From: Streptomyces fumanus
GTDB taxonomy: Bacteria; Actinomycetota; Actinomycetes; Streptomycetales; Streptomycetaceae
Assembly (NCBI RefSeq): GCF_014655295.1
Contig: NZ_BNBI01000009.1
Location: 62,001 to 126,000 of the forward strand
Reading direction: 5' to 3'
DNA: 64,000 bases
Shown here piece by piece: positions 52,980 through 61,410 of this stretch. The first letter of the stretch is position 1. Each line of letters opens with the position of its first letter. The position numbers were made by a program, and so were the translations under genes. The notes under the pieces were generated by a model that was given only the letters and a program-made list of their open reading frames with translations, was not told the DNA's origin and made no database searches.

Positions 52980-53294
52980 GTGTCATCCGCTCGCCGTCCG
53001 TTGCTGACCGCCGCCGCAGCGGGCTCCCTGCTGTGTGCCCTGTGGTTCGTCCCGTCCGCCAACGCGACCTCCGAGACCCCGGCGAGAGACACCCCCTCCG
53101 CGGCCCCGTCTCCCCAGGTCACCGAGCAGGCCAGGCCCGCCGCCGCGGACCCGGCGGCGGCGGGCGGGGGCACCCGGCTGGCCGACACCGGCAGCTTCGA
53201 CAGCACGCCGTACGTGGTCGGCGGCACGGTCTTCCTCTCCCTGGGGGCGGGCTTCGTGGCGTATTCGGTCCGCCGTGAACGGCTCGGTTTCTGA
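52980..53294 (+). CDS. small predicted sortase substrate (LADTG cell-wall-sorting signal)
   Basis: 104 residues, GTG start. Signal peptide about 1-30 (RRPLLTAAAAGSLLCALWFVPSANA-T), a Pro/Ala/Thr-rich, probably extended middle, then the sorting signal: L-A-D-T-G at about residues 67-71, a hydrophobic helix (YVVGGTVFLSLGAGFVAYSV) and a basic tail (RRERLGF). LAXTG is the motif recognised by class E sortases, which anchor chaplins and other proteins in Streptomyces. The mature anchored peptide would be only about 40 residues. Convergent with hutH (55-nt T-rich gap). Confidence 0.82.
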   Translation: MSSARRPLLTAAAAGSLLCALWFVPSANATSETPARDTPSAAPSPQVTEQARPAAADPAAAGGGTRLADTGSFDSTPYVVGGTVFLSLGAGFVAYSVRRERLGF

Positions 53295-53349
53295 CGGTTT
53301 TTCGAGGACTTTGCTCTTCTTGACGTTCTTTTGACCCGGCCGTCCGGCG

Positions 53350-54894
53350 TTACCGCAGCGGACCGGTGACCGTCTCCGCCGCCGCGACCAGCCGCCCGTC
53401 CCGGACGAACGCCTCCGCGGCGGCCAGGTCGGGTGCCAGGAACCGGTCCGGACCGGGGCCCTGGACCCCCGCCTTGCGCAGCGCCTCGACGACGGCCCGT
53501 GAGGCGGGCGCCGGGGTGAGGCCCTCGCGCAGCTCCAGGGCGCGGGTGGCGGCGTACAGCTCGACGGCGAGGACCCGGGTGAGGTTGTCGACCGCGGTGC
53601 GCAGCTTGCGCGCCGCCGACCAGCCCATGGAGACGTGGTCCTCCTGCATCGCCGAGGACGGGATGGAGTCCGCCGAGGCCGGTACGGCCAGCCGCTTCAG
53701 CTCACTGACCAGGGCCGCCTGGGTGTACTGGGCGATCATCAGGCCGGAGTCCACGCCGGCGTCGTCGGCGAGGAACGGCGGCAGGCCATGGCTGCGGTTC
53801 TTGTCCAGCAGCCGGTCGGTGCGGCGCTCGGCGATGGAGCCGAGGTCGGCGACGGCCACGGCGAGGAAGTCCAGCACGTAGGCGACCGGGGCGCCGTGGA
53901 AGTTCCCGTTGGACTCCACCCGCCCGTCGGGCAGCACCACCGGGTTGTCGACGGCCGCGGCGAGTTCCCGCTCGGCGACCAGCCGGGCGTGCGCGAGGGT
54001 GTCCCGGCCGGCGCCCGCGACCTGCGGGGCGCACCGCACCGAGTAGGCGTCCTGCACCCGGGGGGCGTCGTCCTGGTGGTGGCCGGTGAGCCCGGAGCCC
54101 GCCAGCACGGCGGCCATGTTGGCGGCGGACGCGGCCTGCCCGGGGTGCGGGCGGATGGCGTGCAGCTCGGGGGCGAGCACCTTGTCGGTGCCGAGCAGCG
54201 CCTCCAGGGTCAGGGCGGCGGTGATGTCGGCCGACGTGTAGAGGGCGTCGAGGTCGGCGAGGGCCATGAGCAGCATGCCCAGCATCCCGTCGGTGCCGTT
54301 GAGCAGGGCGAGGCCCTCCTTCTCGCGCAGCTCGACGGGGGCGATCCCGTGCTCGGCGAGCAGCTCGCGGGCGGGCCGCACGGTCCCGTCGGGGCCCTCG
54401 GCCTCGCCCTCGCCCATCAGCGTGAGGGCGCAGTGCGAGAGCGGCGCGAGGTCGCCGGAGCAGCCGAGCGAGCCGTACTCGTGCACGACCGGGGTGATCC
54501 CGGCGTTGAGCACCTCGGCCATGGTCCGCGCCACCTCCGGGCGGACGCCGGTGCGGCCGGAGCAGACGGTCTTCAGCCGCAGGAACATCAGCGCCCGCAC
54601 GACCTCCCGCTCGACCCGGGGGCCCATCCCGGCGGCGTGCGAGCGGACGATGTTGCGCTGGAGCTGCGCGCGCAGCTCGGGGCTGATGTGCCGGGTCGCC
54701 AGGGCGCCGAAGCCGGTGCTCACGCCGTAGACCGGGTCGGGCTTGGCGGCCAGCGCGTCCACGATCTCGCGGGCCGCGGCCAGGGCCGTCAGCGCTTCCT
54801 CGGACAGCTCGACCCGGGCGCCGCCGCGCGCCACGGCGAGGACGTCGGACGCGGTGACCCCGGCCGTCCCCACCACCACAGTGTGCATATTCAT
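53350..54894 (-). CDS. hutH: histidine ammonia-lyase
   Basis: 514 residues from the ATG at 54894 (MNMHTVVV; a second ATG two codons later is possible). Family motifs: YGVSTGFGALATRHI, HEYGSLGCSGDLAPLSH, NGNFHGAP and QEDHVSMGWSAARKL. The MIO-forming triad reads Cys-Ser-Gly rather than the usual Ala-Ser-Gly; I recall the same in streptomycete histidases. It converts histidine to urocanate. No other hut genes are adjacent. A TACGCT box 7 nt upstream (54907-54902) suggests a leaderless mRNA. Confidence 0.94.
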   Translation of the reverse strand: MNMHTVVVGTAGVTASDVLAVARGGARVELSEEALTALAAAREIVDALAAKPDPVYGVSTGFGALATRHISPELRAQLQRNIVRSHAAGMGPRVEREVVRALMFLRLKTVCSGRTGVRPEVARTMAEVLNAGITPVVHEYGSLGCSGDLAPLSHCALTLMGEGEAEGPDGTVRPARELLAEHGIAPVELREKEGLALLNGTDGMLGMLLMALADLDALYTSADITAALTLEALLGTDKVLAPELHAIRPHPGQAASAANMAAVLAGSGLTGHHQDDAPRVQDAYSVRCAPQVAGAGRDTLAHARLVAERELAAAVDNPVVLPDGRVESNGNFHGAPVAYVLDFLAVAVADLGSIAERRTDRLLDKNRSHGLPPFLADDAGVDSGLMIAQYTQAALVSELKRLAVPASADSIPSSAMQEDHVSMGWSAARKLRTAVDNLTRVLAVELYAATRALELREGLTPAPASRAVVEALRKAGVQGPGPDRFLAPDLAAAEAFVRDGRLVAAAETVTGPLR

Positions 54895-54901
54895 ATTCAG
54901 G

Positions 54902-54907
54902 AGCGTA
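54902..54907 (-). promoter_or_regulatory. -10 box, leaderless hutH mRNA
   Basis: TACGCT on the minus strand ends 7 nt before the ATG at 54894; no ribosome site. Confidence 0.45.
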
Positions 54908-54952
54908 CGCAGTGAAATCACCGGTGTCACCCCCGGGTCCGGGCGGCGCCCC

Positions 54953-56107
54953 TTACGGCGCGTGCCGCCCCCGGAACCGCCGGCGCTCCCCGTCGCCGCC
55001 CTCTCCCGGCGGCTGGTCGGCCAGGCGTACGACGGGATCGTCGGGGCCCGCGCGGCCGGCCACCACCGGGCGGTCGGTGCCCTCGGCCTTGGCGCGGTAC
55101 TGGGCGGCGTCCGCCAGCCGGAACAGCCGGCGCGCGGAGCGGACCGGCCCGATCGGGTCGGCGGTGGACGCCACCCCGCAGGCCACCCCGTCGCCCAGTT
55201 CCAGCTCCCCGGCCCGGCGGCACAGCTCCCGGGCGGCGCCGACCACGGCGTCGGCGGGCGGGCCCACCGCGAGCAGGCAGAACTCGTCGCCGCCGAGCCG
55301 CGCCGCGAGCGCGCCCGGCAGCATCGCGCCGCACAGCGAGAGCACCGAGCCGAATCGTTCCAGCAGGCGGTCGCCGGCGGCGTGCCCGTGGGTGTCGTTG
55401 ACCCGCTTGAGGCCGTTGAGGTCGCAGACGACGAGGCTGACCGTCGCCCCCTCCCGGCGGTGCCGCTCCACGGCCTCGTCCAGCCGGGCGTCGACGGCAC
55501 GGCGGTTGGCCAGGCCGGTCAGCGCGTCGGTGAAGGCCAGCCGCCGCACCTCCTCCAGTTGCTCGGTCTGGGCCAGCCCGGCGGCGACCACGGCGGCCAG
55601 GACGGTGGCGAAGTCGGCGTCGCCCCGGCCGAAGACGGGCTCGCCGGCCGGCCGGGCCACGTACAGCTCGCCCCAGGCGCGGCCGTGCAGCACGACCGGG
55701 GCGACGACACAGCAGCCGCGGCCCCGGCGGCGCAGCGCGGCGACGCGCTGGTGGACGTAGCCGGGCCGCCCGGCCGCGGGGCCCTCGGCGGTCTCGACCC
55801 AGGCGTCGGGCTCGCCGCCGCCGGCCCAGCGTTCGTGCAGGAACTCGGTGATCTCGGCGAACTGGTGCACCGGGTAGGACTCGTCGTCCGGGAACTCCTC
55901 CTCGCCCTCGGCCCGCTCCCCGACGTTCACCAGGACCCGCAGGCGGCCCAGCTCCCGCTCCCACACCGACAGGGCGGCGAAGCTGCCGCCCAGCGCGCGG
56001 CACGCGCCGAGCGCCGCCGCGCGCCACGCCTCGCGCGAACCGTGCGCCGCCGCCATGCCCTGCGCCAGCGCGACGACGGCCGCGAGGCGTGCATCCTCAC
56101 CCATCAC
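54953..56107 (-). CDS. GAF-GGDEF diguanylate cyclase
   Basis: 384 residues. An N-terminal GAF-like sensor (about 1-175: ALGGSFAALSVWERELGRLRVLVNVGE... LHGRAWGELYVARPAG) is followed by a complete GGDEF domain (about 190-345): TDALTGLANRRAVDARL, VCDLNGLKRVNDTHGHAAGDRLL and ARLGGDEFCLL. The active-site motif is intact, so it should make cyclic di-GMP. The RxxD inhibitory site expected 5 residues before GGDEF is absent (LPGA instead). No membrane segment: cytoplasmic. The C-terminal 40 residues are Arg/Gly/Pro-rich. Confidence 0.92.
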   Translation of the reverse strand: MMGEDARLAAVVALAQGMAAAHGSREAWRAAALGACRALGGSFAALSVWERELGRLRVLVNVGERAEGEEEFPDDESYPVHQFAEITEFLHERWAGGGEPDAWVETAEGPAAGRPGYVHQRVAALRRRGRGCCVVAPVVLHGRAWGELYVARPAGEPVFGRGDADFATVLAAVVAAGLAQTEQLEEVRRLAFTDALTGLANRRAVDARLDEAVERHRREGATVSLVVCDLNGLKRVNDTHGHAAGDRLLERFGSVLSLCGAMLPGALAARLGGDEFCLLAVGPPADAVVGAARELCRRAGELELGDGVACGVASTADPIGPVRSARRLFRLADAAQYRAKAEGTDRPVVAGRAGPDDPVVRLADQPPGEGGDGERRRFRGRHAP

Positions 56108-56193
56108 CCCAGGCTAGGGAGATTTCCCCCGAAAGCGGACATCGAGCGGGCGAACGGGGGCGGGGCGGGCGGACGTACCCAGAACCCCGGGAC

Positions 56194-56994
56194 TCACTCC
56201 CCCGGCCACCGCGGCGCGCGCTTCTCGTTGAAGGCCGCGACGCCCTCCGCGCGGTCCCCGGAGAACGCCACCGCGCGCCAGGCCGCGTCCTCGACCTCCA
56301 GGCCGGCCCGCAGGTCCAGCCCCTGCCCGAGCCGCAGCGCCCGCTTGGCGGCGCGCAGGCCGACCGGGGAGTTGGCGGCGATCCGGTCGGCCAGGGCCAG
56401 CGCCTCGTCCCGGTCCCGGCCCTCGTCCACCAGGTGGTCGACCAGGCCCAGCTCGCGCGCCTCCCCGGCCGCCACCCGGCGGGCCGTGAACACCAGCTCG
56501 GCGGCGCGCGCGGCCCCCACCCGGCGGGGCAGCAACTGGGTACCGCCGCCCCCGGGGATCACCCCGACGGACACCTCGGGCAGCCCCACCACCGCGGTGC
56601 GGTCGGCCACGATCAGGTCGCAGGACAGGGCCAGCTCGAAGCCGCCGCCGAGGGCGAAGCCGTGCACCGCCGCGATCGCCGGCACCGGCAGCTCCAGTAC
56701 GCCCGTGTACGCGGCCCGGGTCACCGGCCGCTGCCGCAGCAGCTCGGCGTCGCTGAGGGAGTTGCGTTCCTTCAGGTCCGCGCCGACGCAGAAGGCCCGC
56801 TCATGGGTGGAGGTCAGCACCACCGCGCGGACGGACGGGTCGGTGCCGAGCGCCGCGCAGGCCGCGGTGACGGACCGGGCCATCGCGGTCGAGACGGCGT
56901 TCATGGCCTTGGGCCGGTCCAGGACGAGTTCCGCCACGTGTCCCGCCCCGTGCCGCCGCACCAGCACGAACTCCCCGTACCGCTCCTCGCTCAT
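56194..56994 (-). CDS. enoyl-CoA hydratase/isomerase family protein
   Basis: 266 residues. Crotonase features: LDRPKAMNAVSTAM, AFCVGADLKER for the first oxyanion half, HGFALGGGFELALSCDLIVA for the second, and LPEVSVGVIPGGGGTQLLPRRVG with the catalytic Glu region. It is probably a beta-oxidation or branched-chain degradation hydratase, though crotonase substrates cannot be read by eye. GGGAGG precedes the ATG, and a paired GTTAAC motif lies upstream. Confidence 0.9.
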   Translation of the reverse strand: MSEERYGEFVLVRRHGAGHVAELVLDRPKAMNAVSTAMARSVTAACAALGTDPSVRAVVLTSTHERAFCVGADLKERNSLSDAELLRQRPVTRAAYTGVLELPVPAIAAVHGFALGGGFELALSCDLIVADRTAVVGLPEVSVGVIPGGGGTQLLPRRVGAARAAELVFTARRVAAGEARELGLVDHLVDEGRDRDEALALADRIAANSPVGLRAAKRALRLGQGLDLRAGLEVEDAAWRAVAFSGDRAEGVAAFNEKRAPRWPGE

Positions 56995-57006
56995 GACACC
57001 CTCCCG

Positions 57007-57022
57007 GTTAACGCGGGTTAAC
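57007..57022. promoter_or_regulatory. paired GTTAACG motif upstream of the enoyl-CoA hydratase gene
   Basis: GTTAAC at 57007-57012 and 57017-57022, exactly 10 bp apart and so on the same face of the helix. It lies 13-28 nt before the ATG, around and just upstream of the ribosome site. It could be an operator; the regulator is unknown. Confidence 0.45.
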
Positions 57023-57083
57023 GGCCAGTTCCGCCCCGATCATCGCAGCCCGGGACGGCCGGGAAAAGGCCGGGTGAGCGTGG

Positions 57084-58205
57084 TCAGGCGTCGGTGCCGC
57101 GCCGGGTGAGCAGCCAGGGTTCGACCACGCCGAGGCCGCGCACCGGGCGCTGCCACATCGGCTGGAGCGCGAAGCGGTACGCGGGCGGCTCCTCGCCCTC
57201 CTTCTCCGCGGCGGCGGCCTCCTCGGCGGCCGCGGCCTCGGAGGCGGGGGCGTCACCGGTGCGGATCAGCTCCTCCGCGAAGGCGGTGTCCACCAGCACG
57301 GCGTCCCGGGGCGCTATCGAGGTGAGCCGGGAGGCCAGGTTCACGGTGGTGCCGAAGACATCGCCCATCCGGGTGGTGACCGTGCCGAAGGCCATGCCGA
57401 CCCGCAGTTCCGGCATGGTCTCGTCGCCCGCCATGGTCTCGATCAGCCGCAGGGCGATCTCGGCGGCCGTCCCGGCGTCGTCGGCGGCGTACAGCACCTC
57501 GTCGCCGAGGGTCTTGACCAGGCGCCCGCCGCGGGCGGCGATCAGGTCGGCGGCGGTGGTCTCGAAGGCTTCGACCAGCTCGCCCAGCTCCTCCTCCTCC
57601 ATGCGGCGGGTCAGCCGGGTGAAGCCGACCAGGTCCGCGAAGCCGACCGCGAGCCGCCGGTCGACCATCTCCTCGTCGTCGGTGGCCTGCACCACCCGCC
57701 CGGCCGAGGCGGCGAGCTGGCGCCGCCAGACGTAGACGAGGAACTCCTCCAGCTCCGGCAGGAGCAGCTCGACGATCGGATACGTGACCTCGGTGCGGGT
57801 CATGCCGGGCTCGGGGGGCTCGGTCAGGCCCTCCAGGAAGGAGTCCATCTGCCACTCGGCCAGCCGGGCGGTGGTCTGCCCGGTGGACCGGGCCACCTGC
57901 ACCGCCATGGCCTCGCTGAGCAGCCCCGCCTCCACCAGACCGGCCAGCCGCCGCAGCGCCAGTACGTCGGCCTCGGTGAGCGCCTTGGCCTGCCCGATGT
58001 CGGCGAAGCCCATGGCCCGCCAGAAGCGGGAGGCCAGCTCCATGGAGACCCCCGCGCTGCGGGCCGCCTGGAAGGGGGTGTAGCGGCGCTCGGCCCCGAG
58101 GATCAGCCCTTCGAGGCGCAGCGCGAGCGGGTCGTCGGCGGGGTCGGCGGGCTCGTCCACCCGGCCGTCCCCGTCCGCGCCGGAGCCCGTGTCGTCGACG
58201 GTCAC
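57084..58205 (-). CDS. cya: class III adenylate cyclase
   Basis: 373 residues, GTG start. The N-terminal 180 residues form a helical regulatory domain (RYTPFQAARSAGVSMELASRFWRAMGFADIGQAKALTEADVLALRRL, of MerR-like helical character). The cyclase domain follows: VGFADLVGFTRLTRRMEEEELGEL (metal Asp), RGGRLVKTLGDEVLYAADDA, RVGMAFGTVTTRMGDVFGTTVNLASRLTS. The Ala/Glu-rich insertion near residue 320 is low complexity. It is a soluble enzyme making cAMP, and the layout matches the single streptomycete Cya. Confidence 0.93.
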   Translation of the reverse strand: MTVDDTGSGADGDGRVDEPADPADDPLALRLEGLILGAERRYTPFQAARSAGVSMELASRFWRAMGFADIGQAKALTEADVLALRRLAGLVEAGLLSEAMAVQVARSTGQTTARLAEWQMDSFLEGLTEPPEPGMTRTEVTYPIVELLLPELEEFLVYVWRRQLAASAGRVVQATDDEEMVDRRLAVGFADLVGFTRLTRRMEEEELGELVEAFETTAADLIAARGGRLVKTLGDEVLYAADDAGTAAEIALRLIETMAGDETMPELRVGMAFGTVTTRMGDVFGTTVNLASRLTSIAPRDAVLVDTAFAEELIRTGDAPASEAAAAEEAAAAEKEGEEPPAYRFALQPMWQRPVRGLGVVEPWLLTRRGTDA

Positions 58206-58349
58206 GCCTGCTGCCCTTCCGATCTGCCGCGGTCAGGTATCGACCGGCCCCAACTTTACGTTAGCTGTGGGCCAGCTCACTTCCCCGAGCACCGTGCCGA
58301 CCCCCTGACCGGACGCGGCGGACGATGCGCTGCCGCCCCCTGCCGCCCC

Positions 58350-59216
58350 CTAGGCCGGCCGCAGGTGGACGATGTCCCCGGCGCCGATCGGCTGCCGCAC
58401 GCCCTCGGCGGTGGCCAGGACCAGGCGGCCGTCGCCGTCGACGGCCACCGCCTCGCCGGTCACGGCGCGGTCGCCCGGCAGTTCCGCCCGTACCGTCCGG
58501 CCCAGCGTCGCGCAGCCCGCCGCGTACGTCTCCTGCAGCCCGGACGGGCCCGGGTCGCCGTCCGCCGCGCGCCAGCGGCCGTACCACTGCTCCAGCGCGC
58601 GCAGCACCCCGCGCAGCAGCGTGTCCCGGTCGGTGCTGACCGCGCCGGCCAGCGCGAGGGAGCCGGCCGTCGGGACGGGCAGCTCGTCGGCGCGCAGGGT
58701 GACGTTGATGCCGACGCCGATCACCACGCCCGCGTCGCCGGCCCGCTCGGCGAGGATGCCGCCGGCCTTGCGCTCCGCGCCGCCCACGGTGACCAGCAGG
58801 TCGTTGGGCCACTTCAGGGCGGTGTCGACGCCGGCCGCGCGGGACAGGCCGGTGGCCACCGCGACCCCGGTGAGCAGCGGCAGCCAGCCCCAGCGGGCGA
58901 CCGGGACCTCGCCGGGGGCGAGCAGCACGGAGAAGAACAGGCCCGAGCGGGGCGGCGCGGTCCACCGCCGGTCCAGGCGGCCCCGGGCGGCGGTCTGCTC
59001 CTCGGCGACGAGGACGACGCCCTCCCCGGCCCGGCCCTCGGCGGCCCGGCTCACCAGGTCGGAGTTGGTGGAGCCGGTCCGCTGCACCACCTCCACGTCC
59101 GTCCACAGCCCGCCCTGACGGACCAGGCCGCGCCTGAGCGCGGTGCCGTCGAGGGGCGGGCGGTCGAGGTCGGACCACCGGCTGCGGTCGCGGGCTGCGT
59201 CATCTCGGTCAGTCAT
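58350..59216 (-). CDS. birA: biotin--[acetyl-CoA-carboxylase] ligase
   Basis: 288 residues from the ATG at 59216 (MTDRDD...); a longer frame from 59270 lacks support. Catalytic features: QRTGSTNSDLVSRA, VLVAEEQTAARGRLDRRWTAPPRSGLFFSVLL (biotin-binding GRLDRRW loop), LKWPNDLLV and GGILAE. No N-terminal DNA-binding domain, so it is a monofunctional ligase. It would biotinylate the carboxylase alpha subunit encoded at the right end of the window. Divergent from pccB; TAGGGT 7 nt upstream suggests a leaderless mRNA. Confidence 0.95.
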   Translation of the reverse strand: MTDRDDAARDRSRWSDLDRPPLDGTALRRGLVRQGGLWTDVEVVQRTGSTNSDLVSRAAEGRAGEGVVLVAEEQTAARGRLDRRWTAPPRSGLFFSVLLAPGEVPVARWGWLPLLTGVAVATGLSRAAGVDTALKWPNDLLVTVGGAERKAGGILAERAGDAGVVIGVGINVTLRADELPVPTAGSLALAGAVSTDRDTLLRGVLRALEQWYGRWRAADGDPGPSGLQETYAAGCATLGRTVRAELPGDRAVTGEAVAVDGDGRLVLATAEGVRQPIGAGDIVHLRPA

Positions 59217-59223
59217 GCAAGCC

Positions 59224-59229
59224 ACCCTA
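59224..59229 (-). promoter_or_regulatory. -10 box, leaderless birA mRNA
   Basis: TAGGGT on the minus strand ends 7 nt before the ATG at 59216; no ribosome site. Confidence 0.45.
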
Positions 59230-59326
59230 GGTGTGGTAAACGCCGCACTGCCGATCGGTGAGGGCCCCACTACGCTGCGGATGAGTAACCGTCCCCCCTT
59301 CTGAGCAGGCAGGGAGCCGCATCCCG

Positions 59327-60916
59327 ATGTCCGAACCGGAACAGCAGCAGCCTGACATCCACACGACCGCGGGCAAACTCGCGGACCTGCGGCGCCGTAT
59401 CGAGGAAGCGACGCACGCCGGTTCGGATCGCGCCGTGGAGAAGCAGCACGCCAAGGGCAAGCTGACGGCCCGTGAGCGCATCGACCTCCTCCTGGACGAG
59501 GGGTCGTTCGTCGAGCTCGACGAGTTCGCCCGGCACCGCTCCACCCACTTCGGCCTGGACGCCAACCGCCCGTACGGCGACGGTGTGGTCACCGGTTACG
59601 GCACCGTCGACGGCCGTCCGGTCGCCGTGTTCTCCCAGGACTTCACCGTCTTCGGCGGCGCCCTCGGCGAGGTCTACGGCCACAAGATCGTCAAGGTGAT
59701 GGACTTCGCGCTGAAGACCGGCTGCCCGGTCATCGGCATCAACGACTCCGGCGGCGCCCGCATCCAGGAGGGCGTCGCCTCGCTCGGCGCGTACGGCGAG
59801 ATCTTCCGCCGCAACACCCACGCCTCCGGTGTGATTCCCCAGATCAGCCTGATCGTCGGCCCCTGCGCGGGCGGCGCGGTCTACTCCCCCGCGATCACCG
59901 ACTTCACCGTGATGGTCGACCAGACCTCGCACATGTTCATCACCGGCCCCGATGTGATCCGGACGGTCACCGGCGAGGACGTCGGCTTCGAGGAACTGGG
60001 CGGCGCCCGCACCCACAACGCCGTCTCGGGCGTCGCCCACCACATGGCCGGCGACGAGAAGGACGCCTTCGAGTACGTCAAGCAGTTGCTGTCGTACCTG
60101 CCGTCCAACAACCTCTCCGAGCCGCCCGCCTTCCCCGAGGAGGCCGACCTCACCGTCACCGACGAGGACCGCGAGCTGGACACGGTCGTCCCGGACTCGG
60201 CCAACCAGCCCTACGACATGCACACGGTCGTGGAACACGTCCTGGACGACGGCGAGTTCTTCGAGACCCAGCCGCTGTACGCGCCGAACATCCTCACCGG
60301 CTTCGGCCGGGTGGAGGGCCGCCCGGTCGGGGTGGTCGCCAACCAGCCGATGCAGTTCGCCGGCTGCCTGGACATCACCGCCTCCGAGAAGGCCGCCCGC
60401 TTCGTGCGCACCTGCGACGCCTTCAACGTCCCCGTCCTCACCTTCGTGGACGTGCCCGGCTTCCTGCCCGGCGTCGGCCAGGAGCACGACGGCATCATCC
60501 GGCGCGGCGCCAAGCTGATCTACGCCTACGCGGAGGCGACCGTCCCCCTGATCACGGTGATCACCCGCAAGGCGTACGGCGGCGCCTACGACGTGATGGG
60601 CTCCAAGCACCTGGGCGCCGACCTCAACCTGGCCTGGCCCACCGCGCAGATCGCCGTGATGGGCGCCCAGGGCGCGGTCAACATCCTGCACCGCCGCACC
60701 ATCGCCGACGCCGAGGACCCCGAGGCGACCCGGGCCCGGCTGATCCAGGAGTACGAGGACACCCTGCTCAACCCGTACGTCGCCGCCGAGCGCGGGTACG
60801 TGGACGCGGTGATCCTGCCCTCCGACACCCGGGCCCACATCGTGCGGGGGCTGCGTCAGTTGCGTACCAAGCGGGAATCCCTCCCTCCGAAGAAGCACGG
60901 CAACATCCCCCTGTAA
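59327..60916 (+). CDS. pccB: propionyl-CoA carboxylase beta subunit (carboxyltransferase)
   Basis: 529 residues. Two crotonase-like halves: the N half has GINDSGGARIQEGVASLGAYGEIF and GPCAGGAVYSPA; the C half has FVDVPGFLPGVGQEHDGIIRRGAKLIYAYAEATVP and RKAYGGAYDVMGSKHLGAD. The Asp in AYDVMGSK corresponds to the residue reported to favour propionyl-CoA over acetyl-CoA in streptomycete PccB. It transfers carboxyl from biotin to make methylmalonyl-CoA. The pccE-like gene follows after 9 nt; the biotin carboxylase alpha gene is 1.9 kb downstream. Confidence 0.95.
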   Translation: MSEPEQQQPDIHTTAGKLADLRRRIEEATHAGSDRAVEKQHAKGKLTARERIDLLLDEGSFVELDEFARHRSTHFGLDANRPYGDGVVTGYGTVDGRPVAVFSQDFTVFGGALGEVYGHKIVKVMDFALKTGCPVIGINDSGGARIQEGVASLGAYGEIFRRNTHASGVIPQISLIVGPCAGGAVYSPAITDFTVMVDQTSHMFITGPDVIRTVTGEDVGFEELGGARTHNAVSGVAHHMAGDEKDAFEYVKQLLSYLPSNNLSEPPAFPEEADLTVTDEDRELDTVVPDSANQPYDMHTVVEHVLDDGEFFETQPLYAPNILTGFGRVEGRPVGVVANQPMQFAGCLDITASEKAARFVRTCDAFNVPVLTFVDVPGFLPGVGQEHDGIIRRGAKLIYAYAEATVPLITVITRKAYGGAYDVMGSKHLGADLNLAWPTAQIAVMGAQGAVNILHRRTIADAEDPEATRARLIQEYEDTLLNPYVAAERGYVDAVILPSDTRAHIVRGLRQLRTKRESLPPKKHGNIPL

Positions 60917-60925
60917 GGAGCCGCT

Positions 60926-61135
60926 GTGACCATCAAGGTCGTCCGGGGCAACCCCACCCCCGAGGAGCTGGCCGCCGCCCTGGCAGTGGTCCGCGCCCGC
61001 GCCGCGGCGGCAGCCCCCGAACCGCCCGGCGCGGACCAGCCGAGGGACACATGGTCCGACCCGTCCCGCATAGCGCGGGCCCAGGTACCACGCCCTGGCC
61101 CGACAGCGTGGACCCGAACGTACTGGCCGACGTAG
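60926..61135 (+). CDS. pccE: acyl-CoA carboxylase epsilon subunit
   Basis: 69 residues, GTG start 9 nt after pccB with AAGGAG upstream. TIKVVRGNPTPEELAAALAVVRARAAAA is the conserved epsilon-subunit opening; the C-terminus (PTAWTRTYWPT) carries the usual Trp. The subunit strengthens alpha-beta assembly. Its position directly behind pccB matches the streptomycete arrangement. Confidence 0.92.
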   Translation: MTIKVVRGNPTPEELAAALAVVRARAAAAAPEPPGADQPRDTWSDPSRIARAQVPRPGPTAWTRTYWPT

Positions 61136-61149
61136 GACCGTCCCCCCCC

Positions 61150-61166
61150 AGGGGCGCGGGGAACCG
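61150..61166. repeat. copy of the intergenic repeat GGGGCGCGGGGAACNGCGC
   Basis: GGGCGCGGGGAACCGCGC is the reverse complement of the repeat core at 17861-17966 with one base changed. It lies just downstream of the pccE stop. Confidence 0.6.
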
Positions 61167-61248
61167 CGCACAGAACCACAGAGAGGGGCCACCAATCTAG
61201 GTACCCCTACTCAGGCGCAGCCCCCACCCCAAGCCCCACGCTAGTGGC

Positions 61249-61377
61249 ATGCTCTGGTCCGACCCCGAGAACGAGCCGCCGCAAGACCTGCGCGACACGC
61301 AGGACATGCTCCGGCGGCTCGGTCTCCTCATGGCCCTCGCCATGACCCTCGCCATGATCGTCATCGGCCTCAGGTGA
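61249..61377 (+). CDS. 42-residue Met-rich single-pass membrane peptide
   Basis: The frame ATG-CTC-TGG at 61249 to TGA at 61377 encodes 42 residues. The N-terminal half is charged (MLWSDPENEPPQDLRDTQDMLRR) and the C-terminal half is one membrane helix with four Met (LGLLMALAMTLAMIVIGLR). Codon third positions are almost all G or C, as in real genes here. No good ribosome site is seen. I recall similar tiny proteins in this neighbourhood of other Streptomyces, so I consider it real; function unknown. It lies between pccE and maf. Confidence 0.7.
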   Translation: MLWSDPENEPPQDLRDTQDMLRRLGLLMALAMTLAMIVIGLR

Positions 61378-61397
61378 GCGTCCGCCACCCCCGCGAC

Positions 61398-61403
61398 TAC
61401 CCT
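61398..61403 (+). promoter_or_regulatory. -10 box, leaderless maf mRNA
   Basis: TACCCT ends 7 nt before the ATG at 61411; no ribosome site. Confidence 0.45.
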
Positions 61404-61410
61404 GATCCGC

